Positions 52,944-64,000 of a stretch of DNA of 64,000 nucleotides are shown here, one piece after another (position 1 is the stretch's first letter; each line of letters begins with the position of its first letter). The stretch lies in the NCBI GenBank assembly GCA_946894095.1, contig OX335657.1, positions 5,642,001 through 5,706,000 of the forward strand, read 5' to 3'. The position numbers and the translations under genes were made by a program. Under the pieces are notes generated by a model. That model had not been told where the DNA came from, did not search any database, and saw nothing but the letters and a program-made list of their open reading frames with translations. Source of the DNA: Incurvaria masculella. Its lineage: Eukaryota; Arthropoda; Insecta; Lepidoptera; Incurvariidae.

Positions 52944-55073
52944 AAGGTGCGCTCCCACGCTCGGTGGCACTCAGTTATTTCTTGGAAAAAATAAAAATAA
53001 AAACGCCTATTTTGGCGTTATTTTTCTTCTATCAAGCAACATTTGTGCTGCGGAAACGAAAATCATTCATTCGGTGGTAATAACGCGAAGTTATGCAATT
53101 ATAAATTTGAGCTAAATAGGTTAAGTATGTATTATAAGAAATTAATTAATAACTGACTGTAACCTAGCTTAGTACTCAGCTTCAATCAATATATCCTTCC
53201 TTCACGGCAGATATCATATTCGTTAAGAAAGGGGACGTACTTACAATCTAATGGTTATCCTAAGAATACATACAAGAATGGAGCAAAGCGATGTTTCGCC
53301 ATTCAAAAATTATATTAGATAATAATAATAAGTGAGTGTATCTCCTTTATCACCATTGGTCCAACATATATAGGGACGAAGTACCAAGACAGACGGTATA
53401 CATCTGCCAACTAGGCGAACGGAATCAACTTGGCAAGAGCTCGGCAAATATTAACTTGGGCACATCAGAGCCACACAGTTATATATGTATATAAGTATAT
53501 GGAGATAGTCTACATATGAATAGCTCTGCACAATCCTTGGTACCCAGTGAAGCGTTAGGAACTCAATATTGGATGCCTGTACACATTCAACTGTGTCATA
53601 TTACGTAAGTATATAAAATCGACCGTGTAGAAATGACATCACTGTAACTTATCGTCACTGAAGCCTCAGTTTGTGTCATCTCCATTTATCGTCGCTGGAG
53701 CCCTAGATAGCCCAAGGTGCCCGATAATATATATACATCTATCAGTTTTAAGGAATATCATTTTCTAACACTCAGACTAATCTGTTGATCATAAACTAGT
53801 GACTCTCATAGCCTAAAACCATAGAAAAAATCCACAAACGGTATCGACAAATCCATGATAATAATCGAACCTTCTCACAAAACTTAACGAGAATCGGTTG
53901 AGAAACATACGAAAGCATTTTTGCCCAAGCTGAAACGAGACGCAGCGCTTGCGCTTGCTCTCGCTTCGCTCGGTCATTCAATTGAAATTTAAAAGACATC
54001 CCAAACTCCCAGTCGTGCGCGTGTTGTAATCCGAAATCTGGTTTGTTGTAAGCGCGCACAAGCCGTAGAATTAAGTCAGGACGTGCTGACATACCGTCGT
54101 AAGTGTGCTTGCATTTACAGTACAGCTTAGCTCTTATGATATACAATGTCTGTCTGTTCACTTATGCCTTGAGAACCACTTACCTAGTCGATTTGGTTGC
54201 GGTCTGTTTACAGGGTTAAACGGGATGGATAAAGAAAACTTCGGGAATACTCGTAGAAAGTTCTCAATGTTAGAAGAAATAAATCCCTATCACATAAATC
54301 GATCTTCCGATATTATTCTGCGTGATCCCTATACATTTTGATGAAATATCGAGAAAATATCGTATGGGGATTGCGAAAAACCCGGACAATTATCATTGCC
54401 TCTTCGACCATCGTTAATTCAATGCGATGGTACCGACCTGGGCGGGATTAAGTCTACGAAGTAAGTAAGGAAGGATTTACCGTACGACGACGACGCAAAT
54501 CTTAAAAATCAACAATTCTCTTTAATTTGCCGTATAACATGACTTCAAAGAATTTGTTCCTTGTAAGCGACACTATAAGCTTTGTGCTTTTGTTTTAAAA
54601 ATGTTTGCAATTTTTTTCGCTATTTCTTATAGTCTCTAATTCGGCCATGAAGGCACGCTTGAAAAATTCAGCCTGTATAGCATCGCGCGTCGTTGAATCG
54701 TTATTTATGTGCGATGTCATCGACGAAAAATAACGCTATAAAACCATTTATATGTATGAATAATTCATGGAAAAAATCTAGATGAAAATGTATTTCGTCA
54801 CAAGCTAACACAGCTTACAAACTCCAAAGCAGCTTTGAAGTGTATGCACGCAAGTCGTATAAGCTACGCGGCGCTAAGGTTGTAGAGCACCTACGCCGTA
54901 GCACCTACGCGATTGTTTTATTTTAAGAATTTAAGGTACCTAAATATTTTATATAATTGAATTCCTTTTTCTTTCTTTTCAGATTTATAAAAGTTGGCCC
55001 ATCCGAGTAGTTTTGCTTTCGATTACTCGAAATCCGTAGGCGGAAGTGAGTGTTAAAAAATAAAAAAAATATA
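52944..55073. other. Unassigned sequence with SINE fragment
   Basis: A body fragment of the common SINE in reverse lies at about 54368-54475 (CGGACAATTATCATTGCC, TTCGACCATCG, CCGACCTGGGCGGGATTAAG). A 121-codon - strand frame at 53796-54161 has no family match. No gene. Confidence 0.4.
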
Positions 55074-56308
55074 ATTCAAATTCAAAATTCAAAATTATTT
55101 ATTTTGTTTCATAAATCAAGTAGGTGGTACAGTTATATAATCCAAGAATAAATCAGGTTTTTTGAAACGTGCCATTGATGGTACTAATAGTTCCTACACC
55201 TGTAAAAGAATACAATTCTGCACAACAGGGTGTAGGTTCCATTGGACTTAGTTAGCAGACGGTAGCGTAGCACTATGTTATTAAAATAGACGTGGGTGTG
55301 TGTGTACATAGGTAAGGGTGTATGTGTGAGTGTGTATGTGCGGAGGGGGGGGGGGGTGTGAGTGTCAGTAAGCGTGATTGTGTGCAAGAGGGTGTGTTTG
55401 TGTGTGTGGTGAAGGGGGATAACTTGTTATTTTATTTGTTGTAAGTATACTTGTGTAATATCTAAATATTTTTGTGTTTATTATGTGTATTATATGTAGA
55501 GTATTCATATAACTATGTCAAATAGTTTTTGGGTATTTTGTATAGACAGTGTAAGAAGCCATTTATAAACAGATCTTTTGAACGCATGAATGCCTTTAAT
55601 CCGTTTGATATTTTCGTCTAGTTTATTGTATATCTTTGGACCTAGCCAGTGAATTGATCTCTGAGCAAATCGTGACGTCACTGTAGGTAGCTGTAGGGTA
55701 AGTGTTGTTGCACGACGTGTTTCATGAGTATGATCAGTTTTTATAAATTTGTTCAGATTTGTATGTGTGAATATACAAATCTTATGGATAAACATTTTTT
55801 TCACAGTCATAGCCTGACATTCTTTAAAAAGTACTTCACTAGAATACCTGTATGGTTTCTTATACATAACCTTTAACACTGCCTTCTGTGCGACATCTAG
55901 TCTATCGATGGCTGATTGCGTTGCACAACCCCATGCCAATACACAGTAGCTTAGTAGTGATTGGCACAGGCCGTAGTACACGGATTTGAGTGTCGTTAGG
56001 TCTAGAACGTTTCTAGTCTGTTTAAATATATATATTAGTTTTCTAACTCGACAGGTTAACTTTTTTAAGTGATTGTGCCAATTGAGATTCTCATCTATGG
56101 TAACGCCTAGATATTTAATATCTGCAACCCTATCGATCTGTTCACATGTACATTCCTGTTTTGTTTTTGTGGCATCACATCCGGGTTTATGAATTTTTAA
56201 ATTAGTTACCATATTGTTTTTCCCAGATTGTGTTATGGAGAACATCATAAATTTAGTTTTATTTACGTTTAAAGTCAGTAGGTTAGCAATATTGGCATGA
56301 TTTAATAA
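55074..56308 (-). mobile_element. 5'-truncated non-LTR retrotransposon (reverse)
   Basis: Comprises an RT C-terminal frame (55505-56308) and a 3' UTR that ends in (TTTGAAT)-like repeats at 55074-55105 on the - strand. A (GT)n-rich stretch with a run of G sits in the 3' UTR at about 55290-55410. The head of the element is absent. Confidence 0.75.
55505..56308 (-). pseudogene. RT C-terminal fragment, CR1/Jockey-like
   Basis: The - strand frame reads LTLNVNKTKFMMFS, then KYLGVTIDENLNWHNH, the conserved segment after the RT palm, then YYGLCQSLLSYCVLAWG and an RNA-binding C-terminal domain ending before a stop at 55505. About 267 codons are open, with no internal stop. The endonuclease and the RT catalytic motifs (including xADD) are missing through 5' truncation, so it is a dead copy although its remaining frame is intact. 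Confidence 0.82.
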
Positions 56309-56994
56309 TATTGTATGTTTGGTAGAATTTTAATATTATAGATTCTTTGAAAACATTTACAGTTTCTTCTTGTAACATTTTTTATTCAGTTTGAGAAGTT
56401 CCAAGGATTTTTTCCGAGAAACTTACTTCTTGAATTTTACTTCAATTGTTCAGGTTTATTATTTTAGTAACGCTTAGTGAAAGCATTTGAGGGGTCTTTT
56501 TCATAATATTTGGCATTCATTAAATCTACTCCGAATTGTTCATCCATTACCTAACTAAAAGTACACGATTAGTAAAAGTAGTACAGTACCTATATACCTA
56601 CAAGAAGGTGGGGTGAGTACAAGTGATGAATATCAAATTTCGCATTGAGAACTATTTATCATATTTTATCTCCGTAATGCTTGTGTCTTTTTTTACGCTA
56701 ACAAATTCTACAAACTGACCAATCCGGCAACTGACGCACTTGTCGCAAAGTAGCGTAAGCGTCAGCAGATGCACGCCAGAGCTTTGAAACTGTATTTATT
56801 TTTTGAAACGTACGCGGGACACAGCTACATTACTTAGTTTGACGTGGACTCGACACGTTTCGAAGCCACGAATGGGCTCAATTTTCTGGAGAACGTGCCT
56901 GTCGCGTGTATTTTTACTCATAAACGAACAAGAATAGAAGACTTGGAGGTCGGAATTGTACGTGTTAGTCGGGACAAAGCAATGCGTGGACCAA
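56309..56994. other. Unassigned sequence
   Basis: No coding signal and no recognised repeat between the RT fragment and the MITE left end. Confidence 0.4.
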
Positions 56995-57072
56995 AGCCGG
57001 TAGTCTCAGTTCTCACCTAAATCGGCCATTACGTAACTTCGAAGTTCCGTAAAAACGTCAAACTCCATACAA
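56995..57072. mobile_element. MITE left part, split by retroelement
   Basis: AGCCGGTAGTCTCAGTTCTC to ACTCCATACAA, the left end of the GGTAGTCTGAG family. In intact copies (e.g. 28905-28935 in reverse) ACTCCATACAA is followed at once by GTTTTTACTAG, which here appears at 59994. So this and 59991-60270 are one element. Confidence 0.85.
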
Positions 57073-57073
57073 A

Positions 57074-59563
57074 ATCCTCATTGGTGTTTATTACAGCCCT
57101 AATCTAAATATCAATTATTTTTCATCATTTGAGTCTTTTCTTGAAGAACGCTGCCCTCAGTACAACCATACTATTATCATGGGAGATTTCAACACCTGCT
57201 TGATCAAAGATGATCACCGCGCTAGAAAACTTAAGTCCCTCGTGTCTTCAGTCAATATGAACATTCTTCCCCTGGATGCGACACATCATTTTCCTAATTG
57301 TGAACCTTCTTTGCTTGATTTGATTATTACATCTTCACCTAACCATGTAAGTGAACATGGTCAGCTCCCAGCGCCTGGTTTCTCCCATCATGACCTAATC
57401 TATCTATCCTATAAGGTCCGTCCTCCTAAAATCAGACGGAAGGTTATCTTGCAACGTAACTTCAAGGACATCAATCTCGAACGCTTAAGGGAGGACGCGC
57501 GTGGCTTGGATTGGTCTGTTATACTCAATTCCTCTTCCACGGATGAGATGGTCGAGGACTTCACCTCCAAACTCACTGCACTCTTCGATCTACACGCACC
57601 TCTTCGTCCCACACGAGTAAAACATTTTCCAGCTCCGTGGTTGACGGACAATATTCGGATAATGATGGTGAAAAGGGACAAAGCCAAAATTAAATTAAGA
57701 CATGCATCCACGGACGAAAATCGTACCAAGTACAAGCTGCTCAGGAATCGGTGTAACAGGATGTGTAGAGATGCCCAAAGACACCACATTCACAATACCC
57801 TCGAAAATTGCTCTCCCGTGAATGCTTGGAAGTTTCTTAAAACTCTTGGAGTCGGTAAAAAATCATCTTGTAGTAAAAATAACATCGATATCAACTCCCT
57901 TAATAGACATTTTTCCTCTCCTCCTGTCACCATCGATCAAGTGGTAAAGTTTCAAACTCTTTTTCAGCTTTCAGCTTTACCGACTCCGGAGCACAATTCA
58001 CTCACTTTTCGCCCAGTCACTGACCGTGAAGTTAAGATGATCCTGAATTCCATTTCTACAAAAGCTGTTGGTGCTGACTGCATTAGCCTTGACATGCTGT
58101 TACCACTGCTGGATGAACTGTTACCAATAATAACTTATATTTTAAACCATTCCCTCTCCAGTGGATCTTTTCCAAGTACCTGGAAAAGGGCTTACGTTAT
58201 TCCTCTCCCAAAAATTTCAAATCCCTCCTCTTTCAGCCAATATCGCCCTATTTCAATTTTACCGGTTTTGTCAAAAATCTTGGAACGCATTGTTCACCAG
58301 CAGTTGGCCGATTTTCTTGCCGATAACCACATACTGAACCTAATGCAGTCAGGTTTCCGACCTGGTCACAGCACCGTCACTGCTCTTGTCAAAGTCACTG
58401 AAGATGTCCGTACAAATATGGAAAATAAGAATGTTACAGTTTTAACGTTGCTGGACTTCAGCAATGCATTCAATACAGTTGACTTTGACATTATGCTAGG
58501 TATTCTAAGGACACTTAACTTATCTCCGGTAGTGCTTGACTGGTTTGATTCATACCTTCGTGTCCGTCATCAGTGTATCAGGATTGACAATGAATATTCT
58601 GACTGGGCTGATTTGACTGCTGGCGTTCCACAGGGTGGCGTGTTATCTCCTTTGCTGTTTTCCATCTTTATAAATCTGATCACGAATCTGCTTACTTCTC
58701 TCTACCACCTTTACGCCGATGACTTACAGTTGTATTTGCATTGCTCCTTAGATAACCTGGCAGATACCGTATCTGAAATGAACGTAAACCTGGAACATAT
58801 CCTTACTTGGACAAAATCATTTGGCCTGCTGGTAAATCCTACCAAATCACAAGCCATAATAATAGGCAGCCCTAGACTTCTGTCGAAGGTTGATTACAGC
58901 ACATTGCCAGCAGTGATCTACAATGGAGTTGTCATACCATACTCCAAAACAGTCAAGAATTTAGGAATTTTCATTGACGAAACTTTATCGTGGGTGCCCC
59001 AGGTAAACGAGGTCAGCAGAAAAATCTTTGCCGCCGCCCACTCCTTAAAGCGCTTGCAGAATTTCCTCCCAGTCCGAACCAAAATTACTTTGGTGCAAAC
59101 TCTCCTCTTTCCGATTTTGGACTACGCAGATGTTTGCTACTTGGATATAACTGAAGTTCTCCTGGACAAGCTGGATCGTTTGCAGAATCTCTGCATTCGC
59201 TTCATATATGGTCTGCGTAAATATGACCATGTATCGCAGTACCGTCGACAGCTTAAATGGCTACCCATCCGTTCGCGAAGGAACTGTCATTTACTCATTC
59301 TTCTTTACGGAATTCTAAAAAACCCTAAGTCTCCTGAATATCTTCGTTCCCGGTTTATGCACCTCTCTTCACATGGTCTCCCTTTGCGATCTAGCAATGA
59401 CAGTATCCTTGCGATTCCTCGCCATACGACGTGTTTTTTCTCTAACTCCTTTACTGTTCATGCCGCACGTCTGTGGAACTCGTTGCCGATCACAGTCCGC
59501 TCCTGTCAAACTATCAGCTCTTTCAAACTTAAAGTCAAGGAGTTTTACTTAAATGAAATGTAA
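57074..59563 (+). CDS. Retroelement endonuclease-RT, long uninterrupted frame
   Basis: From 57074 (in frame, no ATG) through ATG 57179 to TAA 59561-59563, about 829 codons are open. IMGDFNTCL and SLLDLIITSS are endonuclease motifs, and GFSHHDLIYL takes the place of the S-D-H motif. The RT follows with SQYRPISILPV, LDFSNAFNTVD, AGVPQGGVLSPL and catalytic YADD. A C-terminal region with NLGIFIDETLSW and HAARLWNSLP completes it. The style is CR1/Jockey superfamily. The first part of the endonuclease (QNxRG, ExWL motifs) is missing, so the copy is 5'-truncated and should not be able to nick target DNA. The lack of any stop or frameshift suggests recent insertion. Confidence 0.87.
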   Translation: MLIGVYYSPNLNINYFSSFESFLEERCPQYNHTIIMGDFNTCLIKDDHRARKLKSLVSSVNMNILPLDATHHFPNCEPSLLDLIITSSPNHVSEHGQLPAPGFSHHDLIYLSYKVRPPKIRRKVILQRNFKDINLERLREDARGLDWSVILNSSSTDEMVEDFTSKLTALFDLHAPLRPTRVKHFPAPWLTDNIRIMMVKRDKAKIKLRHASTDENRTKYKLLRNRCNRMCRDAQRHHIHNTLENCSPVNAWKFLKTLGVGKKSSCSKNNIDINSLNRHFSSPPVTIDQVVKFQTLFQLSALPTPEHNSLTFRPVTDREVKMILNSISTKAVGADCISLDMLLPLLDELLPIITYILNHSLSSGSFPSTWKRAYVIPLPKISNPSSFSQYRPISILPVLSKILERIVHQQLADFLADNHILNLMQSGFRPGHSTVTALVKVTEDVRTNMENKNVTVLTLLDFSNAFNTVDFDIMLGILRTLNLSPVVLDWFDSYLRVRHQCIRIDNEYSDWADLTAGVPQGGVLSPLLFSIFINLITNLLTSLYHLYADDLQLYLHCSLDNLADTVSEMNVNLEHILTWTKSFGLLVNPTKSQAIIIGSPRLLSKVDYSTLPAVIYNGVVIPYSKTVKNLGIFIDETLSWVPQVNEVSRKIFAAAHSLKRLQNFLPVRTKITLVQTLLFPILDYADVCYLDITEVLLDKLDRLQNLCIRFIYGLRKYDHVSQYRRQLKWLPIRSRRNCHLLILLYGILKNPKSPEYLRSRFMHLSSHGLPLRSSNDSILAIPRHTTCFFSNSFTVHAARLWNSLPITVRSCQTISSFKLKVKEFYLNEM

Positions 59564-59990
59564 AGATGATAAAATGTTCTCACTGTATTTATATATATTT
59601 AATTTTATTATCCTTCTAATAGTACTGATTTTAGAATCAATGGTAATAGGTATTTTAGGTTTTTTTTTTCTTTCCTGGTTTGTGGATATAATAATATGTA
59701 TTAGTGTATTGCATCATATATATTAGTATATTCAATTATATGTATAAATATATATATATTATGGTATATGTATGTTTATGGAGTAAATTTTTGTCTTTCT
59801 TTTCAAATTCTGGTGTGTCACCTACCTACAGATATTTCTATTGCCTTTCCTCATCACCCCAAGGGTTGACTGGAAGAAATCACTCTTAGTGATAAGTCCG
59901 CCTTTGTGCAGTATTGTTGTTTTGCTGTATGTTTTCTTTGTAATTGTATTTTTGTTTATGCACAATAAAGAATTTATTCATTCATTCATT
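59564..59990 (+). mobile_element. Retroelement 3' UTR and (ATTC)n tail
   Basis: AT-rich 3' UTR with AATAAA at 59964-59969 and a terminal (ATTC)n repeat ending at 59990, after which the interrupted MITE resumes with CAAGTTTTTAC. Confidence 0.8.
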
Positions 59991-60270
59991 CAAGTTTTTA
60001 CTAGATATTCTGTGGTTTTACTTCTTCAAGCTGTCAAAGTCAAACTCGGACTTCCGATTTGTATGAAAACGCGGAGTGGACGTAAACCGCAACGTCGACG
60101 TATTTACGGCAACGTTGAGTAAGCTGTCAAATCAAACTCGGACTCGCAAATGTTAGTTCGCTTAACGTCCACTGCGCGCGCTCTTGAATTTCTCCATACA
60201 TTTGAAAACGCCAGTCGATCGGTTTGCCGTAAACTCCAATTTAGGTGAGAACTCAGACCGCCCACTCAGA
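59991..60270. mobile_element. MITE right part, split by retroelement
   Basis: Continues the element begun at 56995: CAAGTTTTTACTAGATATTC, TCAAGCTGTCAAAGTC, GTTTGCCGTAAACTCC, and the inverted end GGTGAGAACTCAGACCG. CAA is present on both sides of the retroelement, a possible 3-bp duplication or chance overlap. Confidence 0.85.
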
Positions 60271-60703
60271 GCTTACAAACAAACTTTCAAAGTTGGAAGA
60301 GGCTCACAATTGGACGCTTCTTTAAGACCTACCGCAGTGTTAACATGACCCAAATAATTATGCATATATTTTTTTTTATGTTTGAAATTGTTTTACAGTG
60401 TGAACAGATAGGACGCCAACCATTATCGAAGACAGGATTTTTTTATTAACAGGAAAATGTTCCTAATGTTTTGAAATAAGTATAATTGCATTAAAATATG
60501 TTTGAATAGTATCTTTGTTCAGACCATAGATAAAAAGGAAGGAGATGTGCCATCTAGCGCACACTATAAGACCCACTCACTATTTCCAATTTTTTAACAC
60601 TACCAACCTTACTTAAACGTACTTGCAAGATGCAAAAATGGTCGCAGACGTATTGGAGGGTTTGTGTGAGTGGCAACTTACTTGAACAACGTATTTTTAG
60701 AGC
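60271..60703. other. Gap between two MITE copies
   Basis: Contains the phrase shared with 16470-16550 (GGTCGCAGACGTATTGG, TTTGTGTGAGTGG), evidence of an additional low-copy repeat. No gene. Confidence 0.45.
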
Positions 60704-61058
60704 AGAGTGGGCAGTCTGAGTTCTCACCGAAATTGGCGTTTACGGCAAACCGATCGACTGGCGTTTTCTCCAAACTCCATACAAGTTTTTACTAGATATT
60801 CTGTGGTTTTACTTCTTCAATCTGTCAAAGTCAAACGCGGACTTCCGATTTGTATGAAAACGCGAAGTGGACGTAAACGGCAACGTCGACGTATTTACGG
60901 CAACGTTGAGTAAGCTGTCAAATCAAGCTCGGACTCGCAAATGTTAGTTCGCTTAACGCCCGCTGCGCGCGCTCTCCAATTTCTCCATACATTTGAAAAC
61001 GCCAGTCGATCGGTTTGCCGTAACGCCAATTTAGGTGACAACTTAGACTACCGGCTCT
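60704..61058. mobile_element. Intact MITE (GGTAGTCTGAG family)
   Basis: Ends AGAGTGGGCAGTCTGAGTTC and, inverted, AGAGCCGGTAGTCTAAGTTG; about 355 bp. It is nearly identical to 29748-30101, so both may derive from one recent burst. Confidence 0.83.
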
Positions 61059-63194
61059 GATTCGCGCGCGGTGGCAATGCTTCGACTGTATAACATGTGA
61101 CGCGCCGCCGCCGCGTTCCCATAGAAATGTATGGTTACTTTGACCATACGGCGGAGACGCAATATCGAGATCATGCCACTTCTCCTTCCTTTATCTTCAG
61201 GTATCGAACAGATATCGAATCGAGAATATTGCAAAAATAATATATTTTTGTGGCCTCACCAGAAATTAACAGGTTAATTATTTTAACCTTTTTCTAGGCT
61301 AGATTCACGGTAAGACTGAGGCAACGGAGTTTTCAAAACATTTGACAACTTATACGTGTAAAAGAAATCAAGGAATGCTTACTAACATTTTCTATTTTAA
61401 CAATTTAGGGTATTGTCCTCTAAGTCCAAGATTCCACACAACTCCAAAATATTCGAATATGTAGCTCTCGTATCGTATCAGTTGAATTAGATTAGTAGAT
61501 AGATAGAGAAACTGGCGAAGCTACTCAAGATTGAAGTAGATAATTGATTCGCTCTGTAACCAAGCATTAATACATAGTTATTCGCCGACAGGTAGGTAGG
61601 CAGGTAGGGAGCGATTTAATTATGTAAGTCCCTCGGGCGACGTGACTATACACTTGCTAACGTAGTTTCGGATACAACGCGCCGCCGTGAAATTACGAGT
61701 TATCGGAGAAGGACAGGTCCTTGGAATTGCACCTATTCCTCAGGTATTTACGTAGGTAAGATAATATGACGCTGTATTATGTTAAATCCACTAAAAATAA
61801 AAAAATATAACGGGCTGTTTGGATTACATGACGGCTGTACGGAAAGGTCCGTTGCTTACCCCCTGACAAAAACATGTTGTCAAAAATATTTGAAAGGTCT
61901 TGGCTTAGGTCTGTCAGTGCCGTGACAGATCGAGTATAGTGTGTCTGTGACACGGCAATTTTAGATGTAGCTTATTGCCATAGCCTTCACGAGAAGCTCG
62001 GTTTTATTGACAATCGTCAACTTAAGAGCCACGTTTTTTGCGTCTCAACTATGCAATGCCGGCCGTGTAGGCTTTAGTGTCTGTAGTGAAAACGGTGAAG
62101 TGCCGACGCGTCGGTGTCTTGTGTCTTGGAAAGCCTGCATCGACCAGTTACCGCCCGCTCCAACACAGGCAAAAAGTTAGTTCATTAAAACTTAGAACAA
62201 TTCCTGCCTCTTGCAGTGAAAACTCTTGGTGATTTACTACCTTATGTTTTAGATTTTTCAAAATCGCCGGAAAAGCTTCTGATGTTTTATTCGCCGCATA
62301 CTCTTATAGGATTCCGCCAAATCTAAATTTTTTGTGTAGTTAAAATTATTTATTGTCCAAAATTTCAGATCTAGACTTAGTTGAAGATATTGTGAAAGTT
62401 TAGAATCACCTTAAGTCATTCTGATTGACTAAATATCTGGGACATGTATATAGTAAATCGTTGGGTAGTCCTATTTCAGTGATGCACATATATTCAATAG
62501 TGACTAGTGATTTTTTATCTGTAAGCGAGCGTTGTATCTACAAATACAGGAAAGTTATCGTCTATATGAAGCGAGTCTGAAAAACTTGCTAATACGCTGA
62601 ATTACCCGTGAGGCGAGTACTAGGGGAAAAATCGAGTATGCTTATAACCCTCGAGAAGGACTGAACCGCAAATATTTTCAGAGTGGAAGGAACATCAAAC
62701 ATTTAGGTCATATGCTCGACACGATGGTTTCATAGTAGTTTCATTCACGGAGAACCGACCGACTCGCCTTGAGGTCTGGGGGTTTCTGGCCAGTGATTTT
62801 TATTTACTCATTTTATTTTATGTAACGACTCGTCGGATGGCGGGTTTTTCCGACCCAAAGTTCGATAATGTGAGTTGTTATCATTAGCGATTTAATAAAA
62901 ACATTTCTCTGATATTTTGAACATTAAATGAATCTACTGAGAGAATCTATTTGTACGTTTTTACTTTTTTCATATATTAACTTATATCCGTGATATACGC
63001 ATCTGAAAATGTGTTTGCAAATACAAAAAGGCATTTATCATGGATACAGGTTAAGTTATCAAAAAAAAACCAAGAGGTCTTGCTTTTCATGTCAGATGTA
63101 ATTGTATTGTATTGTGAATGTCCATACAGTACACTGCATTCTGATTCGTCATATTTTATCATTACTTTTAGAAATGGTTTCAATCTTCGTCTCG
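61059..63194. other. Unassigned sequence
   Basis: GC-rich words at 61085-61110 (GACGCGCCGCCGCCGCG) and a moderately GC-rich patch at 62040-62165 could be untranslated exon or promoter, but no frame or splice signal supports this. The rest is AT-rich. Confidence 0.35.
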
Positions 63195-63508
63195 TTCATG
63201 CACCACTTTATTTTTCCTTCCGAGTTCGATGGGTGCATTTCGTTACGAATGAGAGCAGTTACATGGTTCAGGATCCATGTAGGTCCTATTAGGATATAGG
63301 GTTAAGCCCGTTCCCATTGACACCATCACATTGGATGAAATAATAATCGAGATGGCAATGAAAAATTGTCCGAACTATAGGATCGAACACGAGCACGGAT
63401 CGTGGTCATAAAGGGAAGGTCCTGGCATGGCACTTAATTTTTACGGGAATGCTGTGTTGGGCTAATATGAGGGTGGGTGTGGCCGTCATGCCCAGTTACA
63501 TAAAAAAA
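63195..63508 (+). mobile_element. SINE body copy, head lost
   Basis: TTCCGAGTTCGATGGGTGC, GTTACGAATGAGAGCAG, GGTTCAGGATCCATGTAGG, AAAGGGAAGGTCCTGG, CATGGCACTTAA and a short A tail match the tRNA-headed SINE body. The tRNA-like promoter is missing or unrecognisable. Confidence 0.68.
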
Positions 63509-64000
63509 GCCTTCACACGAAATTCTAAAAGGTCAATATCATTACTTTAGATTGAAACATGGTTCTAATGAATTAAACGTTGTGAAAATATAATGTTTCT
63601 GGCGAATTTTGCATGCGGAATTTTGTTACGAGTGAAAAACCACAGAGTGTCGGTTGCTGTAGACCTGGAGCATACTTGAGCATATATTTACCTGACAAAC
63701 AGATACAAATCATATGGTCAGTTAAGTTACAATCAATTCGTTTCGTTTGGAGACAGCAAAAATTGTGATAAGATTCCTGGCCAAAATCGGTTTTGAGACG
63801 TTTTACGTCGGTGCTACTGGGTGTTTCGTAGACGGTTGAAGATACTTTAATGGGGGATAGGTGGAGTTATCTGTAACGTCAGCCCCAAAAATTTGACCAT
63901 GGTTTTTTTTAAGATTTTCTTTTATTTTTAAAATTTAAAATAGCAGTAACTTTATTTAAAAATGATCAACTTGCAACTGTTTTTCTTATTTTCATCTAGA
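63509..64000. other. Window end, unassigned
   Basis: AT-rich sequence with no feature recognised up to the end of the window. Confidence 0.4.

Noticed and set aside
53796..54161. 121-codon - strand frame
   Set aside because: Low-complexity charged composition, no recognisable motif, no neighbouring exon and a SINE fragment close by.

Overview
This is an AT-rich eukaryotic nuclear window. It has spliced genes with very GC-rich exons inside AT-rich introns, and it is dense in SINEs, MITE-like inverted-repeat elements and non-LTR retrotransposons. Repeat style and protein similarity (an arthropod-type PHD-finger ORF1 retroelement, 5S- and tRNA-headed SINEs, a GGTTCCGTA-bounded repeat) point to an insect, most likely a moth or butterfly. 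The species cannot be named from sequence alone.

Two host genes are supported, both from memory of protein families. (1) The 3' end of a FAF2/UBXD8-type gene lies on the + strand (exons 397-526, 1521-1703, 3658-3816), covering the coiled-coil and UBX domain up to the stop. (2) A nearly complete CYB5R4 (Ncb5or) gene lies on the - strand from 29372 down to 12170. It has an N-terminal cap, cytochrome b5 domain, hinge, CS domain and FAD/NADH reductase domain, with every splice phase consistent. Its first coding exon was not found. The two genes converge, with about 8.3 kb between them. Both products are expected to work at or near the endoplasmic reticulum (p97-dependent ERAD and lipid droplets; fatty-acid desaturation electron supply).

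The most unusual structure is inside CYB5R4, where two different exons were tandemly amplified together with their flanks. The CS-domain exon is present as three full copies plus one truncated copy (22331-23300, unit 294-296 bp, 50-nt spacers, splice sites kept). The N-terminal exon is present as one intact copy plus about five decayed pseudo-exon copies (28078-29225, unit about 150 bp), one of them split by a MITE.

The rest is repeat-rich. A PHD-ORF1 retroelement with a broken ORF2 (about 17650-21987) sits in a CYB5R4 intron. A 5'-truncated retroelement (57074-59990) with a long uninterrupted endonuclease/RT frame is inserted into a MITE. A third RT fragment lies at 55074-56308. Other families are TTAA-flanked elements, an LTR-like tandem family (30857-35680), a composite SINE family with interchangeable tRNA-like and 5S-like heads, a fold-back element (44228-44740) and satellite-like arrays. 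From about 30 kb to 64 kb no convincing host coding exon was seen; this may be CYB5R4 5' intron and/or intergenic DNA.
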